NCBI RefSeq assembly: GCF_004770895.1
Contig: NZ_RQHS01000022.1
Coordinates: 1 to 64,000, forward strand
Direction: 5' to 3'
Source of the DNA: Leptospira dzoumogneensis
GTDB lineage: Bacteria; Spirochaetota; Leptospiria; Leptospirales; Leptospiraceae
Length of the DNA stretch: 64,000 nt
This document shows positions 35,590-44,324 of the stretch, one piece after another (within the stretch, counting starts at the first letter, position 1; every line of letters starts with the position of its first letter). Under the pieces are notes generated by a model that saw only the letters and a list, made by a program, of their open reading frames with translations, was not told where the DNA came from and ran no database searches. The translations under genes were made by a program, and so were the position numbers.

Positions 35590-36398
35590 AGAAGAACATT
35601 TTGGAAATCAGCAGTTTTTCAAACGAAAAGCTGAAGTATATCTCCGGACTAAAGGAGAAGAAGAACAGAGAAAAGTCCGGCACATTCTTCATTGAAGGTT
35701 TTAGAGAGATCCAAAGAGCACAAATCTCAGGCAAAGTAAAATTCGAATATATACTCACCTGCCCTGATTGTTATCTAGGAGAGAATGAAGAAGATCTTGT
35801 ATCTTCTATAGATGCAAAAACGATCCTAGTTCCTAAACAAATTTTCGAAAAGATATCTTATAGGGATAGGCCGGACGGTCTGATCGCCACTGCCGAATTA
35901 CCGGACTTCTCCTTATCATCCAAAACAAAACTTTCAGATGATCCTATACTTGTGATCGAAGGTGTGGAAAAACCAGGAAATTTAGGCACCATCCTAAGGA
36001 CTGCGGAAGGTGCAGGATTTCATAAAGTATTCGTTGCAGATCCGAGGCTGGATCTATTCAACCCGAACGTTATACGATCTTCTACCGGAACTTTATTCAC
36101 ATTAGATGTCTTCCAGTCGGACATCAAAGAACTATACCCTATTCTTAAAAATGCAGGATACAAAACGTTTGCAGTGACTCCCGAAGCAAAGTCACTTCAT
36201 TGGGATGCGGACCTAAAAGGAAAAGTCGCACTTGTTTTTGGAAGCGAGCAGTACGGACTAAGCGAATATGCAAGATCCCAAAGCGATCAATATATTTCTC
36301 TTCCTATGAAGGGAGTGGCGGATAGTTTAAATCTGGCAATGTCCGCCGGAATTTTAATGTACGAAGTACTTCGACAAAAATCTCAGATTGACAATTAG
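35586..36398 (+). CDS. TrmH/SpoU-family RNA 2'-O-methyltransferase
   Basis: 270 residues. A SpoU substrate-binding domain (about 7-100) precedes the SPOUT knot domain with all three motifs: GNLGTILRTA (131-140), VALVFGSEQYGLS (214-226) and ISLPMKGVADSLNLAMSA (237-254), with Arg138 and Glu221 placed as in the family. It 2'-O-methylates rRNA or tRNA; the target is unknown. The start is TTG at 35586, overlapping the previous stop as TTGA; no ATG fits. Third and last gene of the methyltransferase run. Confidence 0.9.
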   Translation: MKKNILEISSFSNEKLKYISGLKEKKNREKSGTFFIEGFREIQRAQISGKVKFEYILTCPDCYLGENEEDLVSSIDAKTILVPKQIFEKISYRDRPDGLIATAELPDFSLSSKTKLSDDPILVIEGVEKPGNLGTILRTAEGAGFHKVFVADPRLDLFNPNVIRSSTGTLFTLDVFQSDIKELYPILKNAGYKTFAVTPEAKSLHWDADLKGKVALVFGSEQYGLSEYARSQSDQYISLPMKGVADSLNLAMSAGILMYEVLRQKSQIDN

Positions 36399-36570
36399 CA
36401 CATCGGTTGGTATCCCTCCCTCACCTGAGTTTGCGCGAGATCGCTTGAAAAATGTCTGTAACAAAATGCACTTTGCTATCGATAGCCGGTGAGAGTAAAT
36501 CTACGGCAACTCCGAAAGACATAAAAACAGTAATTAATCTAATCTTTTTAGAATACACGTCATCAAGGAA

Positions 36571-37209
36571 ATGAATAAAATTAACCGAACATCTATCAAT
36601 ATAATTTCGTTTGGAATTATTTCAGTTTCATTTATTTTTTTCTTAGAGAATTGCAGATATACCGTCTATCCCGAAAACCCTACACTTCCTCCGTTCGAAA
36701 GAATAATTGTAGCACCGACGGAAAAAAAGAGAGTCTTACTGCAAATAGATTACGCCTCTTACACTAATGGTAAGTTACTCACCACCGAACGAAATAAAAT
36801 TATTATTGGTGAGAAGTATTATAATGAGATAAAGGACGAGTTAGATAGCACCGGCCTATATACCTTAGTTAAAGAAGGTGATCCTTTTCATTATAAGGTC
36901 TCTGCAAATATTCGATTATATATGAACCAAAATACTGGGATTTTAATTCTTTCGGGACTTACGGCATTAATTATTCCGACAGAGGAAAAAGGTTCGTTAG
37001 CTTTGGCTTTACAAATATTCGATTCAAATCAAAAGGAATTATCCACAATTCGCAGATCGGAAGAGCATTCGTTTATTGCTCAGATTTTGCTAGTTTTCCT
37101 TATGCCGTTCGATTGGCCCTTCGGGAAAGATACCGAACAGAGACAAAGATTAATTCGTTCCGCTGTAAATGAATTCCGTCTGCTGACAAAAGAAGTGAAT
37201 CGGATATGA
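36571..37209 (+). CDS. Putative lipoprotein, function unknown
   Basis: 212 residues. The N-terminus has a hydrophobic core and Cys28 in FLENCRY, a loose spirochaetal lipobox, so it is likely a lipoprotein. The body is beta-rich with a hydrophobic stretch (about 115-130, GILILSGLTALIIP) and a second near 165-180. No recognised family. AGGAA precedes the ATG. It is separated by 172 bp from the methyltransferase run. Confidence 0.65.
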   Translation: MNKINRTSINIISFGIISVSFIFFLENCRYTVYPENPTLPPFERIIVAPTEKKRVLLQIDYASYTNGKLLTTERNKIIIGEKYYNEIKDELDSTGLYTLVKEGDPFHYKVSANIRLYMNQNTGILILSGLTALIIPTEEKGSLALALQIFDSNQKELSTIRRSEEHSFIAQILLVFLMPFDWPFGKDTEQRQRLIRSAVNEFRLLTKEVNRI

Positions 37210-37401
37210 GAATCGCGAAGCCTGGCGGTGGCAACTCTCGCAAGGGATTAGATGGCTTCTCAGCCCCACTCGCTTTCTGAGTTGAATCTTGCATTCAGGG
37301 CAGAACTTTGGATAAAAGGTATCTAAGAAATACTCCGTACGCTCCTGGTAGTATTTCATATTGATTGGAAAGGAATTATAGGATGATACAAGCCCACGCA
37401 A
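37150..37401 (-). pseudogene. Possible zinc-ribbon ORF remnant, weak
   Basis: A minus-strand frame from a TTG at 37401 contains FCPECK and IPCESC, a CxxC...CxxC zinc-ribbon-like pattern. It lies in the 235-bp gap before the glycosyltransferase gene (true start 37445) and overlaps the 3' end of the lipoprotein gene. No ribosome site and no recognised family, so it may be a decayed fragment or chance. The gap holds nothing else. Confidence 0.15.
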
Positions 37402-37444
37402 TGCACTTGTGCGCTTTGGTGCTACTATATCGACAAAACCGTTA

Positions 37445-38560
37445 ATGAAAAAGATCCATATTTCCGCATATATAAGCGGCCACGGTTTCGGTCATATCAG
37501 CCGCAGCTTAGAAGCAATCCTTCAAATTTTATTGAATCATCCGGAATGGACCGCGACGATTCATTCTCCCAGAGGAGAAGAATTCGCATCTTCCTTAGAT
37601 ATTTCCGGCATCTGGGGAAAGGTCAAAAACAGGATCCAATTCAGAAAAACAAGATCGGATGTGGGGATCGTTCAAAAAGATTCTTTAGGAATGGACCTGG
37701 ACTCCACTGAATCTGAAATTTTAGAATTTAAGAAGAATAAAGACTCTTTATTACAATTAGAAACTGAATATCTCAAAAAAGAAAAACCGGATCTGATTTG
37801 GTCGGATTCTTCTTCTTTTCCTTTTTTAATTTCCTCCGAATTAAAGATACCTTCCTTATTTTTAGGGAATTTTACCTGGGATTATATCTATTCATATTAT
37901 GAATCTGAAATATTCCAAAAGTATTCGGAAGAATTAAAGAAAGAATATGCACTCTGCGATCTGGGACTTGTCCTTCCTCTTTCCTGCCCGATTACTTCTA
38001 TCCTAAATACTAAAGAGATCGGTTTGTTAGGACGTAAACCGAATCTAAATAAAGAAGAAGCCAGAAAATATTACGGTTTTGAAGAAGATATCGAATATTA
38101 TTTATTTTCCTTCGGCGCTTATGGAATAGACTCTTCTCATTTTGATTGGAAAGAATGGGACCCATCCAAAAGAAGGATCGTGATCGGCGGAATAGAATGG
38201 AAAATAGAAGCCAAAAATAATCTGGGGATTGTGACCATTCCAAATTGTCATTATCCTGATCTACTCAGGGCAAGCGATTTCGTTTTGACTAAACCTGGAT
38301 ACGGTATTTTAAGTGAGTCCTACTTTGCAGGAACTCCTATACTTTATACGGATAGAGGTAACTTTCCGGAATATAAATACTTGGTAAAAACGTTACAATC
38401 TCAGTATAAATCCTCCTATATCTCCCACGACGACCTATTTTCTTTTCGCTGGGAAGAAGCTTCCAAAGCCGCAATATCCTCTAACGTTGTTCCTGATCCA
38501 AGATTCCAAAAAGATACGATACGTGAGATCCAAAATTCAATTTTAGAACTTCTCAAATAA
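37445..38560 (+). CDS. MurG-like (GT-B) glycosyltransferase
   Basis: 371 residues from ATG 37445; a GTG 36 bp upstream lacks conserved residues. Two Rossmann halves: N-terminal SGHGFGHISR (11-20), the glycine-rich loop typical of MurG/GT28-like enzymes, and a C-terminal nucleotide-sugar half with DFVLTKPGYGILSESYFAGTP (about 275-295), the usual GYG and GTP contacts. No membrane helix, so it acts at the cytosolic face or on a soluble acceptor. Donor and acceptor sugars cannot be told. Single gene. Confidence 0.8.
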   Translation: MKKIHISAYISGHGFGHISRSLEAILQILLNHPEWTATIHSPRGEEFASSLDISGIWGKVKNRIQFRKTRSDVGIVQKDSLGMDLDSTESEILEFKKNKDSLLQLETEYLKKEKPDLIWSDSSSFPFLISSELKIPSLFLGNFTWDYIYSYYESEIFQKYSEELKKEYALCDLGLVLPLSCPITSILNTKEIGLLGRKPNLNKEEARKYYGFEEDIEYYLFSFGAYGIDSSHFDWKEWDPSKRRIVIGGIEWKIEAKNNLGIVTIPNCHYPDLLRASDFVLTKPGYGILSESYFAGTPILYTDRGNFPEYKYLVKTLQSQYKSSYISHDDLFSFRWEEASKAAISSNVVPDPRFQKDTIREIQNSILELLK

Positions 38561-38693
38561 GTTACAGTATTCGACTAACAAGCGTTTGGTAGAATAGAAT
38601 ACAGTCTAATATCTTCTTTTTCCTTTTTTACTTTTCTTCCTTATAAAAATCGAGTATTTTACTCCGCGACTGCGATTGCTTAGGGAGGGCGTC

Positions 38694-39812
38694 ATGTGGA
38701 AAGAAAAAGTCCGCGGTAAGGTAGAAGAATTATTTGCGAAGGCAGGAGTCAGCTTCGGAGGAAATGCAGATTGGGACATCCAAGTAAAGGATGATAGACT
38801 ATTCGAAAAAATATTGAGTAACGGCTCCTTAGGTTTGGGAGAAGCTTACATGAACGGCTGGTTCGAATGCGAAAGATTCGATGAAACAGTCAGAAGATTA
38901 TTAGATAAAGGAATTGAAAAGGCCGCCAAAACCTGGGGAAACTTTTTTCTATATCTAGAATCTGTAATATTGAACCGCCAATCCAAAAGAAGAGCATTTG
39001 TGATCGGAGAAAGGCATTACGATCTTGGGAACGATCTATTTGAGCTGATGTTAGACAAGGAAATGGTCTATTCCTGTGCATATTGGAAGAATGCGAACAC
39101 ATTGGACGAGGCCCAAGAAAATAAAATGGACCTGATCTGTCGGAAGCTGGATCTCAGACCTGGCATGAAAGTTTTGGATATTGGATGCGGTTGGGGAGGA
39201 CTCGCCAGGCACGCGGCCAAAGAATACGGTGCAGAAGTATTCGGGATCAGCGTTTCTAAAGAACAATTAACACTCGCAGAAGAAAGATCAAAAGACCTGA
39301 AAGTAAAATACGAATTAATGGATTATCGAGATGTAAAAGACAATTTCGATTCTATTCTTTCCGTAGGACAAATGGAACATGTAGGTTATAAAAATTACAG
39401 GACCTATATGGAAATAGTTTATAAATCCCTAAAGGAGAAGGGATTATTTTTGCTTCATACGATCGGTTCCAATGAATCCAGCAAGGCAACGGATAGATGG
39501 ATCGAAAAATATATTTTTCCGAACTCGCATCTTCCTTCTGCGGCACAGATCACTAAGGCGAGTGAAAATCTTTTTGTATTGGAAGATCTCCACAATTTCG
39601 GCCCGGACTATGATAAGACACTCATGGCCTGGTACAATAATTTCGAGAAAGGATGGAGTCAGATCCAGAATAAATACGGGGAAAGATTCAGACGTATGTG
39701 GGAGTTTTATCTTTTAAGTTGTGCAGGTGCATTTCGTTCCAGAAAGATACAACTTTGGCAGTTTGTATTCTCGAAGGGAGCTATAGAGGAAATCTATCAG
39801 GCAGTGAGGTAG
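38694..39812 (+). CDS. cfa: Cyclopropane-fatty-acyl-phospholipid synthase
   Basis: 372 residues from ATG 38694, chosen because GGAGGG lies 4-10 bases before it; a TTG 18 bp upstream is not needed. The enzyme transfers methylene from SAM to unsaturated acyl chains of membrane phospholipid. Key residues: SAM motif VLDIGCGWGGLA (160-171), Cys128 in SCAYW, and Glu228 in GQMEHVGYKNY, which match the bicarbonate-binding and catalytic region of Cfa. An N-terminal amphipathic domain (1-110) is present. Full length for the family (about 380). Convergent with opgH with the two-armed repeat D between. Confidence 0.93.
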   Translation: MWKEKVRGKVEELFAKAGVSFGGNADWDIQVKDDRLFEKILSNGSLGLGEAYMNGWFECERFDETVRRLLDKGIEKAAKTWGNFFLYLESVILNRQSKRRAFVIGERHYDLGNDLFELMLDKEMVYSCAYWKNANTLDEAQENKMDLICRKLDLRPGMKVLDIGCGWGGLARHAAKEYGAEVFGISVSKEQLTLAEERSKDLKVKYELMDYRDVKDNFDSILSVGQMEHVGYKNYRTYMEIVYKSLKEKGLFLLHTIGSNESSKATDRWIEKYIFPNSHLPSAAQITKASENLFVLEDLHNFGPDYDKTLMAWYNNFEKGWSQIQNKYGERFRRMWEFYLLSCAGAFRSRKIQLWQFVFSKGAIEEIYQAVR

Positions 39813-40003
39813 AGGCGCAGAGTGATCGGAGATGCAGTGGAAAAAGAGGCACCGAGCAAATGGCACGCAGAGACACGGAGTCGCAGAGGGGAGATAGATA
39901 CGACTTCCTGCAAACCTTTTTACCTGCCACTATAATCCTAAAAAACTCTGCGTCTTTGCGGCTCTGCGTGATCCGTCTCCGCGTCTCCAATCACTCTGTG
40001 TCT
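39811..40003. repeat. Dispersed two-armed repeat, copy D
   Basis: Lies between the convergent cfa and opgH genes. Left arm 39864-39890 (CACGCAGAGACACGGAGTCG type); right arm 39946-39971 and further inverted units to 40003. The right arm's 26-nt core from 39946 is identical to the segment at 60976-61001 (copy H). Shorter degenerate units precede the left arm, from 39811. Confidence 0.85.
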
Positions 40004-40005
40004 CT

Positions 40006-42180
40006 CTATCTAAACCAAGAGACGATTTGTTCTTTTCGTATCCTGGTTTGGTATTCTAAAAATCTTTCCTTCCACCAAGGGTGGGTTTTAGAAAGATCTG
40101 TTTCCCAAAACCAAAAATGAAGATCGCTCAGAATACGTTTGTCCCAAAGAAGCCTACTCATCTCTTTTGAATTCAAAGATCCAGGACCGGATTCTTTCCA
40201 GTTAGAGACAAGGACATCCATATATCTTTTACGTGCGTCCGATTCCTTCTTCCTTGTCCTTAAACGAGAAGTATGAAAACGAAATAATAGAGGATCCACA
40301 ACGGAAAGAAAAATCCCTCTGCCGGATTCCATTCCTTCCAAGAACTCAGAATATTCTTTTTCTAAAGTTTCAGTATCCGATAAAAGAGTATCCGGTTTGG
40401 ATTCCTCCGGAGTTAAAAGAAATCCTCTTTTTTTCCAAAGTTCTCCTTGTTTAGAAGAAGAAGTCCATACTCCCCAGAAATAAGAAAGAAGCCAACCGCC
40501 TGTAATCGGTAACAGCCAATAAAAGAGCACAGGATAATATACGAATAACCAGATAGAGATGCCTGTTCCGTAAAATGCTTGAGGAAGTAAGGCGCGAGCA
40601 GCGGCCATTCTATCTATACCTTGAGAGGGATCCCTGTTTTGGGGCCCCCATTCGATCTTTCTATTCCAGAAAGTCATCCAAAGGAATCTAGTATACTGGA
40701 CCATATAGGCGGGAGCCAAGATCACAGATTGTATGAATTCCACGAAAAATGAGATGATAAAGGAAAAAAATCCGATCCCACTTTCTTTCCTGCGAAAAAA
40801 TAAACCGTCCAGAAAAGAAAGAATTCGAGGCATAAATAATATTAGAATAGTATAAATCTGTAATCCATAAAATACAGGAAGATACATACTCTCTTGGAAT
40901 TGAGCCCATTCTTCCGGAATGGAAGCCAGACGGTAATAATCGGTATCCGCCATGACCGTAAAACTTGTAGCGATAAGCAGCAGCGCCCAAAGAAGAGAAC
41001 TTCCGTAAGAAAGGATACCTAATAGAATATGTATCCTGCTGGAAATACGCAGACCGCCTACGAATAAAAACCAGAAATGTTGCAGATTTCCCTGGCACCA
41101 ACGATTGTCCCTTTTTAGACTTTCCAAAAGATTCGGAGGACATTCCTCATAAGAACCTTCTAAATCGTAAGCGAACCAAACGGTATATCCAGCTTTTCTA
41201 ATTAAGGCCGCTTCTACGGTGTCGTGAGAGAGTATCTTTCCTCCTATGGCACCTTCTCCAGGCAAACCGGGAAGTCCGCAATGTTCCATAAAAGGTTTTA
41301 ATCTTACGATCGCGTTATGGCCCCAGAAAGGTCCTGAGAATACCTGCCAATAATAAGATCCTGCGCCGAAGATTGGATTGCCTAGCCAGGTCCCGAATTG
41401 TGCTAGTCTTTGGAATAAACTTTTGCCTCGGATGATCTTAGGGACCGTTTGTATGATGCCTGCGTTAGGCACTGCTTCCATAAGACGGATCAGGTTCAAC
41501 ATACATTCACCGGTCACTAAACTGTCCGCGTCCAAGACGATCATATATCTATAACGTCTTCCCCATCTTCTGCAAAAGTCCGCGATGTTTCCCGATTTTT
41601 TGTTTAAGTTGATCCTTCTTTTTCTGTAATATACCCTTCCCTTTGTTTCCGGCTTTCTGGAAAGTTTGGAGAACGCTTTCTCTTCTTGCAGCCAAATATC
41701 AGGATCGGTTGTATCTGATAATAAGAAGAAGTCTAGGTTTTCCCCTAAGCCGACCGAAGCCGCGGACTTCATCATGGATTCCAAACCTGCTGCGACTCTT
41801 GCAACATCTTCGCAATGGATCGGAATGACTACCGCAGTTGGCGGAAGTTCCTTCGGGCTTGCATTCTGACCTGAGATCAATCCGGATATACGTGTAGGAT
41901 CTCCTCCTCTTATTCTTTGGATCGTTCCAAAGATCGCTGTGGTAGCTCCGAATGCCAATAGAGGAAATAAAAAGCAGAAGAGCAGAAGTGTAGCCCATTC
42001 CAAAGGAGAGATACCGTTTATTAGAAGAAAACGATATTCTAAATAGATCCCGAATAAGGATAAAAGTCCCAGAACCCCTACAAATCCTAATCTTCTATAC
42101 GTAAACTTTCTGGAATCGAATGCTTCCTTTAAGATACCTTCCGGCTCGGGTATACTAGTGGGAAAAATTTCGGCGTTCAT
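40006..42180 (-). CDS. opgH: Glucans biosynthesis glucosyltransferase OpgH (MdoH)
   Basis: 724 residues: polymerises UDP-glucose into the linear backbone of osmoregulated periplasmic glucans while moving it across the inner membrane. GT2 signatures: SDTTD (155-159), DAD (217-219) in VLDADSLVTG, SHD (318-320) and RDNRWCQGN (357-365), the Q/RxxRW-type motif. Hydrophobic segments lie near 33-50 and 63-85 before the catalytic loop, and in several helices after it. It is about 120 residues shorter than E. coli OpgH (847), missing the cytosolic N-terminus; a 136-residue gene just upstream may supply it. It overlaps that gene by 4 bp (ATGA). Confidence 0.94.
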   Translation of the reverse strand: MNAEIFPTSIPEPEGILKEAFDSRKFTYRRLGFVGVLGLLSLFGIYLEYRFLLINGISPLEWATLLLFCFLFPLLAFGATTAIFGTIQRIRGGDPTRISGLISGQNASPKELPPTAVVIPIHCEDVARVAAGLESMMKSAASVGLGENLDFFLLSDTTDPDIWLQEEKAFSKLSRKPETKGRVYYRKRRINLNKKSGNIADFCRRWGRRYRYMIVLDADSLVTGECMLNLIRLMEAVPNAGIIQTVPKIIRGKSLFQRLAQFGTWLGNPIFGAGSYYWQVFSGPFWGHNAIVRLKPFMEHCGLPGLPGEGAIGGKILSHDTVEAALIRKAGYTVWFAYDLEGSYEECPPNLLESLKRDNRWCQGNLQHFWFLFVGGLRISSRIHILLGILSYGSSLLWALLLIATSFTVMADTDYYRLASIPEEWAQFQESMYLPVFYGLQIYTILILFMPRILSFLDGLFFRRKESGIGFFSFIISFFVEFIQSVILAPAYMVQYTRFLWMTFWNRKIEWGPQNRDPSQGIDRMAAARALLPQAFYGTGISIWLFVYYPVLFYWLLPITGGWLLSYFWGVWTSSSKQGELWKKRGFLLTPEESKPDTLLSDTETLEKEYSEFLEGMESGRGIFLSVVDPLLFRFHTSRLRTRKKESDARKRYMDVLVSNWKESGPGSLNSKEMSRLLWDKRILSDLHFWFWETDLSKTHPWWKERFLEYQTRIRKEQIVSWFR

Positions 42181-42587
42181 GAGAAATACCAGAATGCCAA
42201 AGATATATAAACTGCGGCCCAGAATAATGCGGTCAAAACCAATGCAACCGGTTCCGGTTTTTCTGCAGAAGGAGAAGCAAGGTCAGCAAGCGGCCCGAAA
42301 TCGATCGGTCTTGGCACCATAGAACCTGGCTCCAAGGGAGGAAGGCTGCTTTCCCAATCACGATGTAGTTTTACGGAAGTTTCTTCTTTAAAAATTTCGA
42401 ATATATTTTTATCGGAGGATTTGGACTTTTCGAAAACCTTGGAAAGAGTATTATGGATCTCTAAACTATCTTCTATCCCCATTCCTCTGAGATAAAGTTC
42501 CAAACGTTCCCATTCTTTGGAAAGATGAAGATTTTCCGACAGACCTGAGGTACCCAAGTCTTCTGACTTTTTTTTAGTTCGGCTCAA
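42177..42587 (-). CDS. Small protein resembling the detached N-terminus of OpgH
   Basis: 136 residues between opgG and opgH. A helical N-terminal part (LSKEWERLELYLRGMGIE) is followed by SSLPPLEPGSMVPRPID and a single C-terminal helix (about 113-134). The LPPL..xSM.P.P stretch resembles a conserved segment of the E. coli OpgH N-terminus (AMPEAKRSSMFPDPW, from memory). That region in E. coli regulates division through FtsZ. Together 136 + 724 residues approach the 847 of E. coli OpgH. Start is a TTG at 42587, inside the last 14 bp of opgG. A separate partner of OpgH is the alternative. Confidence 0.6.
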   Translation of the reverse strand: MSRTKKKSEDLGTSGLSENLHLSKEWERLELYLRGMGIEDSLEIHNTLSKVFEKSKSSDKNIFEIFKEETSVKLHRDWESSLPPLEPGSMVPRPIDFGPLADLASPSAEKPEPVALVLTALFWAAVYISLAFWYFS

Positions 42588-44178
42588 GTACGAAATTCCA
42601 GGTTTCAGAAATGATCTCTTGGTTTCTGCTTAATGCAGCCTTCAGATCGGAGGGTCTAAATTTATTTTTAGGATACACTCCGAAGGTAAGTCTCCATACT
42701 CCGGTTTCTTCTATCTTTTGGACCGAATATTCTGAGAGTTCCGCATTTTCTCCTGTATCGATCCTTGCTTGGATATATGCGAATGGATCCAATGAACTTA
42801 AATTAGAACTTTTGAAATCCACATAAAACATTTTCAGATCAGGATCTCCCTGCGCGTCCCCGATCCGAGTGGCAACCACTTTTGCGATGGAGTCAGGAAG
42901 AGGATCCGTGTCCGGCCAACGGACTGTATAAGAAAAATCGAATGGAGTTCCTGGCTGAGGAATAGGTTCCGGCATCCAGTACGCCCCCATATTATCGTCC
43001 GAATCCTGGACTGTAGGATTTTCCAAAAGATGAATAGAACCTTTTCCGAAAGGGATTTCAGGTTCTACCCAAGCGCTCGGTCTAAGCTGGTATTTCATCT
43101 CGCTATGCTGGTAATTTTGGAATTCTCTATCTCTCTGGATGAGTCCGAACCCTCTCGGATTATCATCCGAGAAAGTATAAGTTGTGCTACGTTTAGGATT
43201 GTCCAGAGGCCTCCAGATCCATTCTCCTTTTCCGGAATGGATCAGTAGTCCGTCTGAGTCATGAGACTCAGGATACGCCTGACCTTTAGGGATCCCTCTT
43301 GTCTCACTATACCAGTACATACTCGTCAAAGGAGCGATCCCAAGTCGATCCACCTTGGTCCTAAGAGTCACTTCCGCATTTACTTTTACCGCGGAAACTT
43401 TTCCAGGAGTGATCTGGAATTCATAGGCGCCTGTGGCAGTCCTCCCATCCAAAAGAGCATACACAGTGATCGTGGAGTCTGTCTTGTCCGGTTTAACTAC
43501 GTAAAATTCTCGGAAAGAAGGAAAATCTTCCGGATAAGGCATACCGGTATTAACTGCGATCCCCCGAGCAGAAAGACCGTACCATTGTTTTTTAGAAATG
43601 ATCCTATAATAACTTGCACCTTGGAAAACAGCAAACTCATCCGTATGTTCTTGAGTATTGATCGGAAAATGGATCTTGAATCCCGAATAACCTAGATTAG
43701 GTGGAAGCTCTCCCACACCTTTCAGTTTAGATAGATCAAAAGAAGAAGGATCATAAACAATCTCTCTCGCAAAATCCCCTCTCACTTCGAATACTCTTAT
43801 ATTCGTATTATATAAATGTCCAGGATGCAAAAACTGTAGCTGGAAAGGATTTCCTTCCTTCTTCCAAACCGATCTTTCGGGACGAAAAAAAATGTTCTTA
43901 TATTGGTTCCATGGCAGACCTTTTAAGAAGTCCGTAGTGGAATGTTTAGGCGGGATGTAACGTAGTTTAGATAATGCTCTAGCTCGTCCCTTGAGATCCG
44001 AGAATGAGAACTTGAACGTAGGATGAGTATTGTGGTCGGAAATTTCTCCCTCCATCACACTTAGTAATGGAGAAGAAGAGAAATCAGGTTCTTCTCTATC
44101 CCGCCTCTGCTGTCTATCTGCGACGGCAAAGAGCAAGGCTGTTGCCACAAACGCCAGAATTATATGCAATCGTAACAA
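42574..44178 (-). CDS. opgG: Periplasmic glucan biosynthesis protein OpgG (MdoG)
   Basis: 534 residues, exported (signal peptide about 1-19, LHIILAFVATALLFA), with no lipidation cysteine. It has the MdoG fold: a large galactose-mutarotase-like N-domain (FSFSDLKGRARALSKL, YSGFKIHFPINT, FAVFQGASYYRIIS) and an Ig-like C-domain ending FVLEPN. OpgG shapes and branches the glucan backbone in the periplasm. The start is a TTG at 44178 with AAAGGA 11-16 bases upstream. First gene of the opgG-small-opgH unit. Confidence 0.93.
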   Translation of the reverse strand: MLRLHIILAFVATALLFAVADRQQRRDREEPDFSSSPLLSVMEGEISDHNTHPTFKFSFSDLKGRARALSKLRYIPPKHSTTDFLKGLPWNQYKNIFFRPERSVWKKEGNPFQLQFLHPGHLYNTNIRVFEVRGDFAREIVYDPSSFDLSKLKGVGELPPNLGYSGFKIHFPINTQEHTDEFAVFQGASYYRIISKKQWYGLSARGIAVNTGMPYPEDFPSFREFYVVKPDKTDSTITVYALLDGRTATGAYEFQITPGKVSAVKVNAEVTLRTKVDRLGIAPLTSMYWYSETRGIPKGQAYPESHDSDGLLIHSGKGEWIWRPLDNPKRSTTYTFSDDNPRGFGLIQRDREFQNYQHSEMKYQLRPSAWVEPEIPFGKGSIHLLENPTVQDSDDNMGAYWMPEPIPQPGTPFDFSYTVRWPDTDPLPDSIAKVVATRIGDAQGDPDLKMFYVDFKSSNLSSLDPFAYIQARIDTGENAELSEYSVQKIEETGVWRLTFGVYPKNKFRPSDLKAALSRNQEIISETWNFVLEPN

Positions 44179-44238
44179 TTCGTATCTTTCCTTTCAGCAA
44201 GACGAATGCTTAAACCAGTCTATCATCCGTACACAGAG

Positions 44239-44292
44239 AGGGCAAGGTCTTTTAAGTCCGAATTCTTATCGAACTCATTGCAACCTTGCCCT
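44239..44292. other. 10-bp inverted repeat upstream of opgG
   Basis: AGGGCAAGGT (44239-44248) and ACCTTGCCCT (44283-44292) are exact inverted repeats 34 bases apart in the gap between gltB and opgG. No T-run follows on either strand, so it is not a plain terminator; it could be a 5' UTR structure of opgG. Confidence 0.4.
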
Positions 44293-44324
44293 TCGGTCTG
44301 ATAGGTTAATTCTAGAAACTTACT

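Noticed and set aside
44206..44310. Region considered as a tRNA or riboswitch
   Set aside because: No cloverleaf or conserved riboswitch core; only an inverted repeat is present.
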